From Actinomadura mexicana (lineage in GTDB: Bacteria; Actinomycetota; Actinomycetes; Streptosporangiales; Streptosporangiaceae): DNA of 64,000 nucleotides. Made by a program: the position numbers and the translations under genes. Within the stretch, counting starts at the first letter, position 1, and the number at the start of each line of letters is the position of its first letter. Location: positions 124,001 to 188,000 of the forward strand of contig NZ_FZNP01000008.1 in assembly GCF_900188105.1 (NCBI RefSeq), written 5' to 3'. This document shows positions 46,837 through 55,202 of the stretch, piece by piece. Below the pieces are notes generated by a model. That model worked only from the letters and a program-made list of their open reading frames with translations, was not told where the DNA came from and ran no database searches.

Positions 46837-47964
46837 ATGCCCCGCCCCGTCACCCGCCCGGCCACCGGCGGCGACATGCTGCGCCTGATCCGCGAGGACG
46901 GCGTGGCCACCCGCGCCGAGCTGGGCCGCATCACCGGGCTGTCCCGGCCCGCCGTGGCGTCCCGCATCGCGGCCCTGGTCTCGCGCGGCCTGGTGGTCGA
47001 GCGCGCCGACGGGCCCTCCACGGGCGGGCGCCCCCCGGCCCGGCTGGAGTTCAACGCGGCGGGCGGCGCCGTCCTCCTCGCCAACCTCGGCCAGTCCCGC
47101 GGCCAGCTCGCCGTCTGCGACCTCGCCGGCACGACCCTGGCCCGCGCCGACGGGCCCCCGGCGGAAGTCAGCCCGGGCAAGACGCTTCCCCGCCTGTTCG
47201 AGCAGTGGGAGTCCTTGCTCGCCGCGTCCGGCACCGACCCGTCGAGCATCCGCGGCGTCGGCCTCGGCGTCCCCGACGCCGTCGAGCACGTGGCCGGGAG
47301 CTGGGACGCCGTGGAGATCGGCGCCCCCATCTCCGAGCGCTTCGGCGTCCCCGCCTACCTCGACAACGAGGTCAACGCCGCCGCCCTCGGCGAGCACCAG
47401 GCCCACCCCGGCGTCGGCGACCTCCTGTTCGTCAAGGTGTCGACCGGGATCGGCGCGGGCATCATCGCGGGCGGCCGCATCCAGCGCGGCGCCCTCGGCG
47501 CGGCCGGGGAGATCGGCCACATCCCGGTGCCCGTCCCCGGCGAGGCCCCCTGCCGCTGCGGCAACGTGAACTGCGTCGAGGCCGTCGCCGGCGGCACCGC
47601 CCTGCTGGCCCGCTCCCCCGCCGACGACCTGCCCGCCCTGGCGGCGCTCGCCCGCTCCGGCGACCCCGCGACCGTCGCCCTGCTCCGCGACGCCGGCCGC
47701 CGCATCGGCGAGGTCGTCGCCACCGCCGTCAACCTCCTCAACCCCGCGGTCGTCGTCCTCGGCGGCGATCTCGCGGGCGCGGACGAGCCGCTGATCGCCG
47801 GCGTGCGCGAGATCGTCTACCAGCGCGCCACGGTGCTGGCGACCCGCGACCTGCACATCGAACCGAGCCGCCTGGGCGAGAGCGCGGGCCTGACGGGCTG
47901 CGCCGCCATGGTTCTGGACCGCATCCTCTCCCCCGACGCCGTCGACGCCGCGGCCGGCGCCTGA
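46837..47964 (+). CDS. ROK-family transcriptional regulator
   Basis: A 375-residue sugar-responsive regulator. An N-terminal winged helix (RLIREDGVATRAELGRITGL, then SRPAVASRIAALVSRGLV) is followed by a ROK domain with GVGLGVPDAVE, STGIGAGIIAGG and the zinc motif CRCGNVNCVE, close to CxCGxxGCxE. The kinase-like sugar site is present, so glucose or a phosphorylated derivative may be the effector. Divergent from edd-glk-eda, its probable target. ATG 46837 chosen; TTG 46825 is in frame. Confidence 0.9.
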   Translation: MPRPVTRPATGGDMLRLIREDGVATRAELGRITGLSRPAVASRIAALVSRGLVVERADGPSTGGRPPARLEFNAAGGAVLLANLGQSRGQLAVCDLAGTTLARADGPPAEVSPGKTLPRLFEQWESLLAASGTDPSSIRGVGLGVPDAVEHVAGSWDAVEIGAPISERFGVPAYLDNEVNAAALGEHQAHPGVGDLLFVKVSTGIGAGIIAGGRIQRGALGAAGEIGHIPVPVPGEAPCRCGNVNCVEAVAGGTALLARSPADDLPALAALARSGDPATVALLRDAGRRIGEVVATAVNLLNPAVVVLGGDLAGADEPLIAGVREIVYQRATVLATRDLHIEPSRLGESAGLTGCAAMVLDRILSPDAVDAAAGA

Positions 47965-47984
47965 GAAGCGAGGGCCGCGCGGGG

Positions 47985-48000
47985 AGAGCGTCCGCTCTTT
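47985..48000 (+). terminator. Short hairpin after the ROK gene
   Basis: AGAGC (47985-47989) and GCTCT (47994-47998) form a 5-bp stem followed by TT; a second perfect 6-bp hairpin lies at 48037-48052. Together they may end ROK transcription. Confidence 0.35.
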
Positions 48001-48322
48001 CGTGCGCGACGCGGTGTTAGCACACCCGGGCGGCGGGTCGCCACCGGGCGACGTGGCAGCCATCGGTCATGACGTGCACGGAAACCGCCCGCAACTCAAT
48101 GGGCAAAGCGATCATCGATCCGAGTGACGACAAACTCGACATATCCCCCCATTATGCAATGGCAGCCGATGATCACCATCACTCTCTGCATGCGCGCCGA
48201 TCGTCACATCCCCCGCCAGGTAAGACTTTTATACCGCCCGGAAGAGCTCGGACGAATGAGACTGACTGGCGTTTCCGGAGGATTCGTGGTTACCGTGTCC
48301 TTGCTCAACGAAAGCAACATCC

Positions 48323-48362
48323 GATCGTTCTTTGACTTTTGGCCCCAAAAGACAAAACGATC
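48323..48362. promoter_or_regulatory. Long bulged inverted repeat upstream of lanL
   Basis: CTTTTGG (48336-48342) and CCAAAAG (48345-48351) flank CC as a perfect inverted repeat, and the pairing continues outward through TTTG/CAAA to GATCGTT/AACGATC with small bulges, spanning 40 bp, 59 bp before lanL. No T-tract follows, so an operator or leader structure is more likely than a terminator. Confidence 0.55.
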
Positions 48363-48420
48363 AATAACCTAGGACCGGGCGACCCGGGTGGTCGAGCGGA
48401 AAAGGAGAGGGGGAGCGGGG

Positions 48421-51273
48421 ATGGCGGACTTCCATTTCAGTGTCCTGTCCGGGGCGGCGGCCGCCGACAGCGGCGACACCCGTCTGCTCGACGTCCTCGA
48501 CCGGGCGCTCGCCGCGGCGGACGGCCCGCTTCACTGGAAGTCGCTGCGCAGCGGGATGTGGGCCCACGTCCGCCCGGAGAACGGCGAGTGTCCCCAGCAG
48601 GGCTGGAAGCTGCACGTCTCCGCGACGCCGGCTTCGGCCCAGGACGTGCTGGCCCGCTCGCTGCCCGTGCTGCTGGCGGGCCGTTCCATGTTCAAGTTCG
48701 CCGCCACCCGCGACCACGTCGCGGCCATGACCGCGCGCAACACCTCGCGCGGCCATTCGGGGAAGTTCATCACCGTCTACCCGGTCGACGACGACGAGGC
48801 CGTCCGCCTCGCGGCGGAACTGCACGTGGCGACCGCCGGCCTCCCCGGGCCGCGCATTCTGTCCGACCGCCCCTACGGGCCCGGCAGCCTTGTGCATTAC
48901 CGCTATGGAGCGTTCGTCGAGGTGCGCCGGATCACCAATGACGGATTCTACGCGTGGGTAATTCTCGACCCCGACGGCAAACCCGTAGAAGACCGCCGCG
49001 GCGCCACCTACACGCCGCCCCCCTGGGCCGTCTGCCCATTTCCCCAGGACGTCCCACCGGCGGAGGGCCAGAAAGACGAGGACACAGCCGGCGGGTTCGG
49101 AGGCGCCCAGAAGAGCGCCGGCCAGAATGGCGCCGAGAACCGAAAAGGAATCCGTATCGGATCGCGGTTCACCGTCCACGAGGCGATCCGCCACACCAAC
49201 AAGGGCGGCGTGTACCGGGCGACCGACACCGAGACCGGCGAGGCGATCGTCATCAAGGAGGGCCGCCCGCACGTGGACGTCGACGCCAAGGGGCGTGACA
49301 CCCGCGACCGGCTGCGGACGGAGGCCCGCGTGCTGGAGGCGGTCGAGACCCTGGGCATCGCCCCGCGCCCTGTGGCGCTCTTCGCGCAGGCCGGCCACCT
49401 CTTCCTGGCGCAGGAGATGATCCCGGGCACCTCGTTGCGGCAGTGGATCGCCGATGTGGTCGGCGACGCGGGATGGGGCCCGCACGTCACCCCCGTCCTG
49501 GAGATGGGCGGGCGCCTGGCCGCCCTGCTGGCGAAGGCGCACGACGCCGGGCTCATCGTGCGCGACTTCAACCCGAGCAACATCATGGTGCGCCCGGACG
49601 GCACCCCGGTGATGATCGACCTGGAACTGGCCCTCACCGCCGACGACACCGAGCCGGAGGGGATGCGGGTGGGCACCCCCGGCTACAGCGCGCCGGAGCA
49701 GATGGCCGGCGCCGCGCCGGACCGGACGGCCGACCATTTCGCCCTCGGCGCGACCCTCTGCCACGTCCTCACCGGCGGGCCCCCCTACTTCCTGGACGAG
49801 AGCCCCGCGCCCAGGCCCCTGAGCGAGCGCCTGGCGGAATGGCTGGCCGCCCGCACCCTGGACCTCGACCTGCCCGGCTCGCTGGTCCCGCTGCTGCTCG
49901 GCCTGATGGCCGACGAGCCCGGCCATCGCTGGACGCCGCACCGGGCGCGGGAGGCGCTGGCGCGGATGGTCCCGGACCGCGCGGCCGGGAGCCGCGGGGC
50001 GCGGGGCGTTCCGGCGGAAGGCGGCGAGACCGCACCGCAGGCCGGTCCCACCCCGTCACTGCGGAAGCAGTGCCGGCTGTCCATCGCCGGGATCGTCGAC
50101 CAACTGATCACCACCATGAACCCGGAGTCGGCCGAGACGCTCTGGCCCGCCTCGTGCGTCTACGGCGCTCCCGACCCCTGCAGCCTCCAGCACGGCGCCG
50201 CGGGGACCCTGGGCGCCCTGACCCGATGTTTCGAGGTCGGCGCCGACCCGCGCCTCGCCGAGGCGATCGCCGGCGCGGGCCACTGGATCCTGCGGCGGCT
50301 GGAGAGGGACGGCGACCGTCCGCCGGGGCTGTACTTCGGCACGGCGGGCGCCGCGTGGGCGGTGCTGGACGCCGGCCTGGCCCTGGACGACGCCGGCCTG
50401 GTCGAGGGCGCACTCGCCGTCGCCGACCGCCTGCCGGAGTCGGTCCCCAGCCCGGACGTGACGCACGGGACGGCGGGCCTCGGGCTCGCGGCCCTGCACC
50501 TGTGGTCCCGCACCGGGCAGGCGCGGTTCGCCGAGCGCGCCGTCGCCGCCGCCGACGCCCTCGCCGAGACCGTCGAGGAACGGGAGGGCGGGCTCGACTG
50601 GAGCACGCCCGCCGAGATCGAGTCCAAGCTCGCCGGGGCGCGCTACTACGGGTTCGCGCACGGCGTCTCGGGCGTCGGCTGCTTCCTGCTCGCCTGCGCC
50701 GGGTCGGTCGGCGGCGACGCCCACCGGGCGCTCGCCGCCGGTGTCGGGGAGACGCTGCTCGACACCATGATCGACACTGGGCGGTCGGCGATGTGGGCGG
50801 CCAGTTCGGGTGACATCGCCACCGCGCCGTTCTGGTGCCACGGCTCGGCCGGCATCGGCGGCTTCCTGGGCCGCCTCGGCCAGGCCACCGGCGACGGCCG
50901 CTTCCAGCGGGCCGCCGAGATGTCCGTCCGCGCCGTCATGGACAACCGCTGGCGCGCGATCCTGGGGCAGTGCCACGGCCTGGCCGGCAACGGCGACTTC
51001 CTGCTCGACATGGCCGCGCTCACCGGCACCGAGCGGCACCGTGACGACGCGTGGCGGCTGGCCCAGATCGTTCTGGCCAACCGGGCGCACCGCGGCGGGC
51101 GGGTGGTGTTCCCCGACGAGCAGGGCGGTGTCTCGACCTCCTGGGGAGACGGCCTGGGCGGCGTCCTCGGTTTCCTGGTGCGCCTCCAGCACGGTACGCC
51201 GCGGCTGTGGATGGCCGACGAGGCCGCGCAGGCAGCCGCCGCCGAACCGTCGATCGCCGGGCGGGCGTCATGA
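48421..51273 (+). CDS. lanL: Class IV lanthipeptide synthetase (LanL)
   Basis: A 950-residue three-domain enzyme expected to phosphorylate precursor Ser/Thr, eliminate phosphate and add Cys thiols. The lyase domain (about 1-210) has GWKLHVS with K63 and H65. The kinase domain (about 245-530) has K279 in IVIKEG, RDFNPSN with D382 and N387, and D400 in IDLE in place of DFG. The cyclase domain (about 545-930) has C806 in FWCHGSAG and C851-H852 in GQCHGLAG. Those three zinc ligands are what separate class IV LanL from class III LanKC. ATG 48421 sits behind GGAGAGGGGGAG. Its stop overlaps the peptidase gene. Confidence 0.93.
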   Translation: MADFHFSVLSGAAAADSGDTRLLDVLDRALAAADGPLHWKSLRSGMWAHVRPENGECPQQGWKLHVSATPASAQDVLARSLPVLLAGRSMFKFAATRDHVAAMTARNTSRGHSGKFITVYPVDDDEAVRLAAELHVATAGLPGPRILSDRPYGPGSLVHYRYGAFVEVRRITNDGFYAWVILDPDGKPVEDRRGATYTPPPWAVCPFPQDVPPAEGQKDEDTAGGFGGAQKSAGQNGAENRKGIRIGSRFTVHEAIRHTNKGGVYRATDTETGEAIVIKEGRPHVDVDAKGRDTRDRLRTEARVLEAVETLGIAPRPVALFAQAGHLFLAQEMIPGTSLRQWIADVVGDAGWGPHVTPVLEMGGRLAALLAKAHDAGLIVRDFNPSNIMVRPDGTPVMIDLELALTADDTEPEGMRVGTPGYSAPEQMAGAAPDRTADHFALGATLCHVLTGGPPYFLDESPAPRPLSERLAEWLAARTLDLDLPGSLVPLLLGLMADEPGHRWTPHRAREALARMVPDRAAGSRGARGVPAEGGETAPQAGPTPSLRKQCRLSIAGIVDQLITTMNPESAETLWPASCVYGAPDPCSLQHGAAGTLGALTRCFEVGADPRLAEAIAGAGHWILRRLERDGDRPPGLYFGTAGAAWAVLDAGLALDDAGLVEGALAVADRLPESVPSPDVTHGTAGLGLAALHLWSRTGQARFAERAVAAADALAETVEEREGGLDWSTPAEIESKLAGARYYGFAHGVSGVGCFLLACAGSVGGDAHRALAAGVGETLLDTMIDTGRSAMWAASSGDIATAPFWCHGSAGIGGFLGRLGQATGDGRFQRAAEMSVRAVMDNRWRAILGQCHGLAGNGDFLLDMAALTGTERHRDDAWRLAQIVLANRAHRGGRVVFPDEQGGVSTSWGDGLGGVLGFLVRLQHGTPRLWMADEAAQAAAAEPSIAGRAS

Positions 51274-53156
51274 CAGAGCCCCTGCCGGATCTTCCCCCCG
51301 TGCCGAGCCGGTTCGGCTTCGCCTTCTCGGCCGACGGCCGCTGGGCCACCTGCCTGCGGTCCGCGCAGGACAGCGTCGTCCTGGAGCGCTGGGACCTGAC
51401 CTGGCCGCGCCCGACCCTGCGGACGCTCGACGACGCCGGCCTTCCGGGCGGGGACGAGACGGGCGGCCGGATCGTCGACCGCCGCAGCGGGGCGCTGCCG
51501 CTGAACGACGGCCGCGTCCTGGTCGTGCGGCCCGCGGTCGGCGACCGCGGGGAGCCCGCGGGCCACGGGACCCTCGTCGCCGCCGAGGCGACCCCCGCCG
51601 GGCTGAGGATCACCCGCTCGTGGGCGGTGCCGCGGATGCTCGCCGGGTTCCTGCTGGCCGCTCCGGGACAGGCGCAGACCGTCGTGCTCGTGGTCGTCGA
51701 GAACGAACGGCACTCGCGGATCTGGCGGGTCTCGCCCTCGTCCCCCGTCCTGGAGCCGGTGCTGCGGATCCCCGGCGTGCTGTCGGGAGGCGTCTGGGCC
51801 GACGAGGGCCGCACCCTCGCCCTCGACCACGACGGCGCCGGGCACCGGACCGAGGGAATCCTGGTCGACCTGCGCGAGCGCGCCTGGCGGCCGTTCTGGT
51901 CGGTCTCCGACACCACCAGCGACCGGATCGCGGCCTACAACCCGCGCTCGGGCGCCCTCGCGGTGACCACCACCACGCCGGGCGCGCAGCAGCGGGGCGC
52001 GCCGCAGATCGGGCTGCGCCTCCCCGGCGGCGGTCCCGCCCGGTTCCCCGAGATCCTCAACCGCTCGGCCGCGTACCGGACCCCGCTGACCTTCGACGCC
52101 GCGGGCGAGCACCTGCTCGTCCGGGAGATCGCCGGCGCCACCGCACGCCTGGCCGTGTACGCCACCGGGAACGACCGGATCACGCCGGTCCCCGGCCCGG
52201 CGGGCATGCTCTGGGCGCCCGCCCACTGGGCCGGCGACGGCCGGATCCACGTCCGCTTCTCGGCCCCCCACCAGCCGCCGACGCTCGCCACGGTACGGCG
52301 CCCCGCGCGCACCGGCTGGGACATGGCCGCGCATCCCTCCGACGGCGCGGCGGCCTGGCGGCACGCCGAGCTCGTCGAGCTCGCCGGCCCCGCGGGGCCC
52401 ATCGAGGCGATCGTCTACGGCGGCCCCGGCTGGCGCGACCGGCCCCGGCTGGTGCTGGCCCTGCACGGCGGCCCGCTGGCGGCGTGGCACTACGAATTCG
52501 AGCCGCTCTTCCAGTACCTGGCCGCCGCGGGCGTCTCCGTCGTGGCCCCCAACTACCGGGGCAGCACCGGCTACGGCGACGAGCACCTGCGGCCCGTCCT
52601 CGGCGACTGGGGCGGCCCCGACCTGAACGACGTCGTCCACCTCGGGCACGCCATCGCGGACGGCCGCGACACCGCGCTGCCGCGCCCCGTCGTGCTCGGC
52701 GCCAGCTACGGCGGGTTCCTGGCGCTGCTCGCGGCCTGCCGCACCCCCGGCCTGTGGTCGGGATGCGCCGCGCTCGCGCCCTTCACCTCGGCGTCCGGCC
52801 TCCACCGCACCGCCACCGGGATCGTCAGGGACCGCGTGTCGCGGCTCGGCCTCTGCGACGTCGGCGACGAGCAGGACGCCCGGCGCGACGTCCTGCGGGC
52901 GTGCGAGGCGCTGGCGGCGCCGCTGCTGGTGGCGCACGGCGTCCGGGACGAGGTCATCCCGGTGGAGCAGTCCAGGGCGCTGCGCCGGCGCCTTCTCGAA
53001 CTCGGCAGGACCGAAGGAGTCGACTTCGACTACCTGGAGACCGCCGACGACCACAACGGGGTCGTCCAGGCATGGTCCCCGGTCCTCCGCCAAGCGGTGG
53101 TCCGCTTCTGCCTCGCGGCGGGGCGGACCTTGGCCCTCGACAACGAAAGGAGGTGA
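51270..53156 (+). CDS. S9 prolyl-oligopeptidase-family peptidase, candidate leader protease
   Basis: A 628-residue serine peptidase: beta-propeller-like region (about 10-370), then an alpha/beta-hydrolase domain. Triad: S479 in GASYGGF, D560 in HGVRDEVIP, H595 in DDHNG; LALHGGPLAAWHYEF and NYRGSTGYGDEH are S9 landmarks. No signal peptide, so it acts in the cytoplasm. ATG 51270 overlaps lanL by 4 bp and the stop lies inside the ribosome-binding site of the precursor gene. S9 peptidases serve as leader peptidases in some class III lanthipeptide clusters (FlaP, as I recall), so trimming of the precursor leader is the natural guess. Confidence 0.88.
   Translation: MTEPLPDLPPVPSRFGFAFSADGRWATCLRSAQDSVVLERWDLTWPRPTLRTLDDAGLPGGDETGGRIVDRRSGALPLNDGRVLVVRPAVGDRGEPAGHGTLVAAEATPAGLRITRSWAVPRMLAGFLLAAPGQAQTVVLVVVENERHSRIWRVSPSSPVLEPVLRIPGVLSGGVWADEGRTLALDHDGAGHRTEGILVDLRERAWRPFWSVSDTTSDRIAAYNPRSGALAVTTTTPGAQQRGAPQIGLRLPGGGPARFPEILNRSAAYRTPLTFDAAGEHLLVREIAGATARLAVYATGNDRITPVPGPAGMLWAPAHWAGDGRIHVRFSAPHQPPTLATVRRPARTGWDMAAHPSDGAAAWRHAELVELAGPAGPIEAIVYGGPGWRDRPRLVLALHGGPLAAWHYEFEPLFQYLAAAGVSVVAPNYRGSTGYGDEHLRPVLGDWGGPDLNDVVHLGHAIADGRDTALPRPVVLGASYGGFLALLAACRTPGLWSGCAALAPFTSASGLHRTATGIVRDRVSRLGLCDVGDEQDARRDVLRACEALAAPLLVAHGVRDEVIPVEQSRALRRRLLELGRTEGVDFDYLETADDHNGVVQAWSPVLRQAVVRFCLAAGRTLALDNERR
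53146..53156 (+). promoter_or_regulatory. Near-ideal ribosome-binding site of the precursor gene
   Basis: AAAGGAGGTGA matches the 16S rRNA anti-Shine-Dalgarno almost end to end, 5 bases before ATG 53162, and contains the peptidase stop codon. It would give high, coupled translation of the precursor. Confidence 0.85.
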
Positions 53157-53161
53157 ATTGC

Positions 53162-53317
53162 ATGAACACGTTTGACGGTGACCTCGTGGCCGCTCTGCAG
53201 GAGCTGCCCGAGACCGACCCCGTGGAGATCGACGGCATCCAGCTCGGCGGTACCTGCAACTGCGTCGGTCTGCTCACGCTGCTGAACACCGTGTGCATCG
53301 GCATCTCCTGCGCCTGA
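53162..53317 (+). CDS. lanA: Class IV lanthipeptide precursor (venezuelin-like)
   Basis: A 51-residue peptide. The leader (1-30) contains LVAALQELPETDPVEIDG, with the LxxLQ-type helix recognised by class III/IV synthetases, and ends LGG. The core (31-51) starts TCNCVGLL and ends NTVCIGISCA: T31, T39, T43 and S49 can be dehydrated and C32, C34, C45 and C50 can form thioether rings. From memory, venezuelin (VenA) has almost this core, with Glu where this has Asn33, and a similar ELPETDPV-like leader. Gene order lanL-peptidase-lanA-ABC-ABC and its strong ribosome-binding site support the role. Confidence 0.95.
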   Translation: MNTFDGDLVAALQELPETDPVEIDGIQLGGTCNCVGLLTLLNTVCIGISCA

Positions 53318-53375
53318 TGCACCGCAACCCATGCGGAACCCGGGACCCCTGAGAAGAACCCCGGCCCGCAGAACC

Positions 53376-53412
53376 CCGGTCACGGACCGGCCACGAGCCG
53401 GTCCGTGACCGG
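53376..53412 (+). terminator. Strong hairpin after the precursor gene (attenuator)
   Basis: A perfect 15-bp stem (53376-53390 with 53398-53412) and 7-nt loop start 58 bases after the precursor stop. There is no T-tract. Such hairpins after lanthipeptide precursor genes usually end most transcripts, keeping exporter mRNA low and stabilising precursor mRNA. Confidence 0.75.
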
Positions 53413-53465
53413 ACCCACTTGCGAGTGTAGAAGATTTCCCTGGACCGTGAACGGAGCCGTGGCGC

Positions 53466-55202
53466 GTGGCCCTCACCGGCACATCGGGCGACTCCGCGGC
53501 GCTGCGCGCCGGCGGCAGGCGGCTGCTGCGCGGCGCCATGGCCCGCTTCCGGCCGGCCATGGGCGTGCTCGTCCTGCTCACGGCCGTCCGCGTCACCGCG
53601 ACGCTGGCGACGCCGATCATGCTGGCCAGGGCGGTCGACGCGGCCCGTGCCCAGCAGGACGCCGGCGCCTCCGCCGCGTGGCTCGCGCTCGTCCTGGCCG
53701 CGGCGGCCGTCGCCACCACCGGCGAGGACGTGCTCGGCTCCTACTGCGGCAGCGACATCACCGCCTGGCTCCGGCACCGGCTGCTCAGGCACGTGCTGGC
53801 CCTCGGGCCGGAGGGGCGGCGCCGCTTCCCCGCGGGGGACGTGCTGTCCCGGCTCACCGAGTCCGCGTCGGGCCCTGCGGCGTTCCCCGTCCTGCTGCTG
53901 TCGGCCGCCGCCACGCTGGCCACCACCGTGGGCGCGCTGGCCGGACTGGCCCTGATCGACTGGTGGCTCGCCGCCGCGTTCGCGGCCGGGCTGCCGCCGC
54001 TGCTGGTCGCGCTGCGCGTGTTCGTCGTCCGGGCCACCGAGCCGTTCGCCCGCTACCAGGCGTGCCAGGCGGCGATCGCGACGCGGCTGCTCGACGCCCG
54101 GCAGGGCGTCCGGACGATCCGGGCGAGCGGCACCGCCGCCGCCGAGGTGCGGCGCATCCTCGCGCCGCTCCCCGGGCTCGGCCGGGCCGGCCGGGAGACG
54201 TGGGCCGTGCAGGGCAAGGTCAGCCGGCGGCTCGCGCTGCTGGCCCCCCTCACCCAGGTCCTGGTCGTCGGCGTCGCGGGCGTCCGCCTGGCCGGCGGCG
54301 AGATCACCACCGGCCAGCTCGTGGGCGCCCTGTCCTACGCCGCCATGGCCGCCGCGTCGGCGTCGGTGTTCGACACCGTCGTCGCGCTGCTCAACTGCCA
54401 GGTCGGCGCCGGTCGGATCGACGAGATCCTGACGGCCGTCCCGGCGGTCGGGCCGCCCGCGCGTCCGGTGCGGCTGCCGGACGGGCCCGGCGAGCTGCGG
54501 CTGCGCGGCGTCACCGTCCGGCTCGGCGGCCGCGCCGTCCTCGACGGCCTCGACCTCGACGTGCCGCCCGGGACGACCGTCGCGGTCGTCGGCACGTCCG
54601 GGACGGGCAAGAGCGTGCTGATGTCGACCATCGGGCGGCTCCTCGACCCGGACGAGGGAGTGGTCGAACTCGACGGCGTCCCCGTCACCGCCGTCCCTCT
54701 CGCGGAGCTGCGGCGCGCCGTCGCCTACGCCTTCGAACGCCCCGCGCTGCTCGGCGCGACCGTGCGCGAGACGATCACCTACGCCCGCCCCGGCGCGACG
54801 CGCGCCGAGGTGCACCGCGCCGCCCGCGACGCCGTCGCCGACGCCTTCATCCGGGCCCTGCCCAACGGTTACGACACCCCTCTCGACCGCGCCCCGCTGT
54901 CCGGCGGCGAACTGCAGCGGCTCGGCCTGGCCCGCGCCGCGCTCGCCGACGCCCGGGTCGTCCTCCTCGACGACGCCACCAGCAGCCTCGACACCGCCAC
55001 GGAGATGAAGGTGACCCAGGCGCTCCGGCAGATCCTCGGCGGGCGGACCAGCCTGGTGGTGGCGCGCCGTCCGGCGACGGCCGCCCGCGCCGACCTCGTC
55101 GCCTGGCTGGACGCCGGACGCGTGCGGGCGCTCGCCCCCCACGCCGAACTGTGGGCCGACCCGGCCTACCGCGCGGTCTTCTCGACCCGGGCGGCCTCGT
55201 GA
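53466..55202 (+). CDS. ABC exporter subunit with degenerate ATPase site
   Basis: A 578-residue half-transporter: six-helix membrane domain (about 25-310) fused to a nucleotide-binding domain. Walker A GTSGTGKS starts at G376 and LSGGELQ at L478 is intact, but the catalytic glutamate after Walker B is Asp (D503 in LLDDATSS), the H-loop histidine is Arg (R534 in VVARRP), and the Q-loop position is Glu (E424). Such changes mark the non-hydrolysing half of heterodimeric exporters. GTG 53466 has GGAG about 9 nt upstream. It overlaps the next gene by 4 bp. Probable exporter of the lanthipeptide, as with VenT. Confidence 0.88.
   Translation: MALTGTSGDSAALRAGGRRLLRGAMARFRPAMGVLVLLTAVRVTATLATPIMLARAVDAARAQQDAGASAAWLALVLAAAAVATTGEDVLGSYCGSDITAWLRHRLLRHVLALGPEGRRRFPAGDVLSRLTESASGPAAFPVLLLSAAATLATTVGALAGLALIDWWLAAAFAAGLPPLLVALRVFVVRATEPFARYQACQAAIATRLLDARQGVRTIRASGTAAAEVRRILAPLPGLGRAGRETWAVQGKVSRRLALLAPLTQVLVVGVAGVRLAGGEITTGQLVGALSYAAMAAASASVFDTVVALLNCQVGAGRIDEILTAVPAVGPPARPVRLPDGPGELRLRGVTVRLGGRAVLDGLDLDVPPGTTVAVVGTSGTGKSVLMSTIGRLLDPDEGVVELDGVPVTAVPLAELRRAVAYAFERPALLGATVRETITYARPGATRAEVHRAARDAVADAFIRALPNGYDTPLDRAPLSGGELQRLGLARAALADARVVLLDDATSSLDTATEMKVTQALRQILGGRTSLVVARRPATAARADLVAWLDAGRVRALAPHAELWADPAYRAVFSTRAAS

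Larger units (their letters stand above)
47965..48420. other. 456-bp intergenic region before the lanthipeptide cluster
   Basis: No convincing gene. The first 100 bp hold two small hairpins; from about 48080 the DNA becomes clearly AT-richer than its surroundings, with stretches such as ACTTTTATACC and a long bulged inverted repeat at 48323-48362. Short open frames here (for example 48124-48372) lack the codon bias of this genome. It is best read as the control region of the lanthipeptide operon. Confidence 0.6.

Noticed and set aside
48124-48372. 82-codon open frame before lanL
   Set aside because: It lacks the codon bias of this genome, has no ribosome-binding site and overlaps the long inverted repeat; treated as control region.
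48421-51273. Class III (LanKC) assignment for the synthetase
   Set aside because: Class III cyclase domains lack zinc ligands; C806, C851 and H852 are all present here, so class IV fits better.
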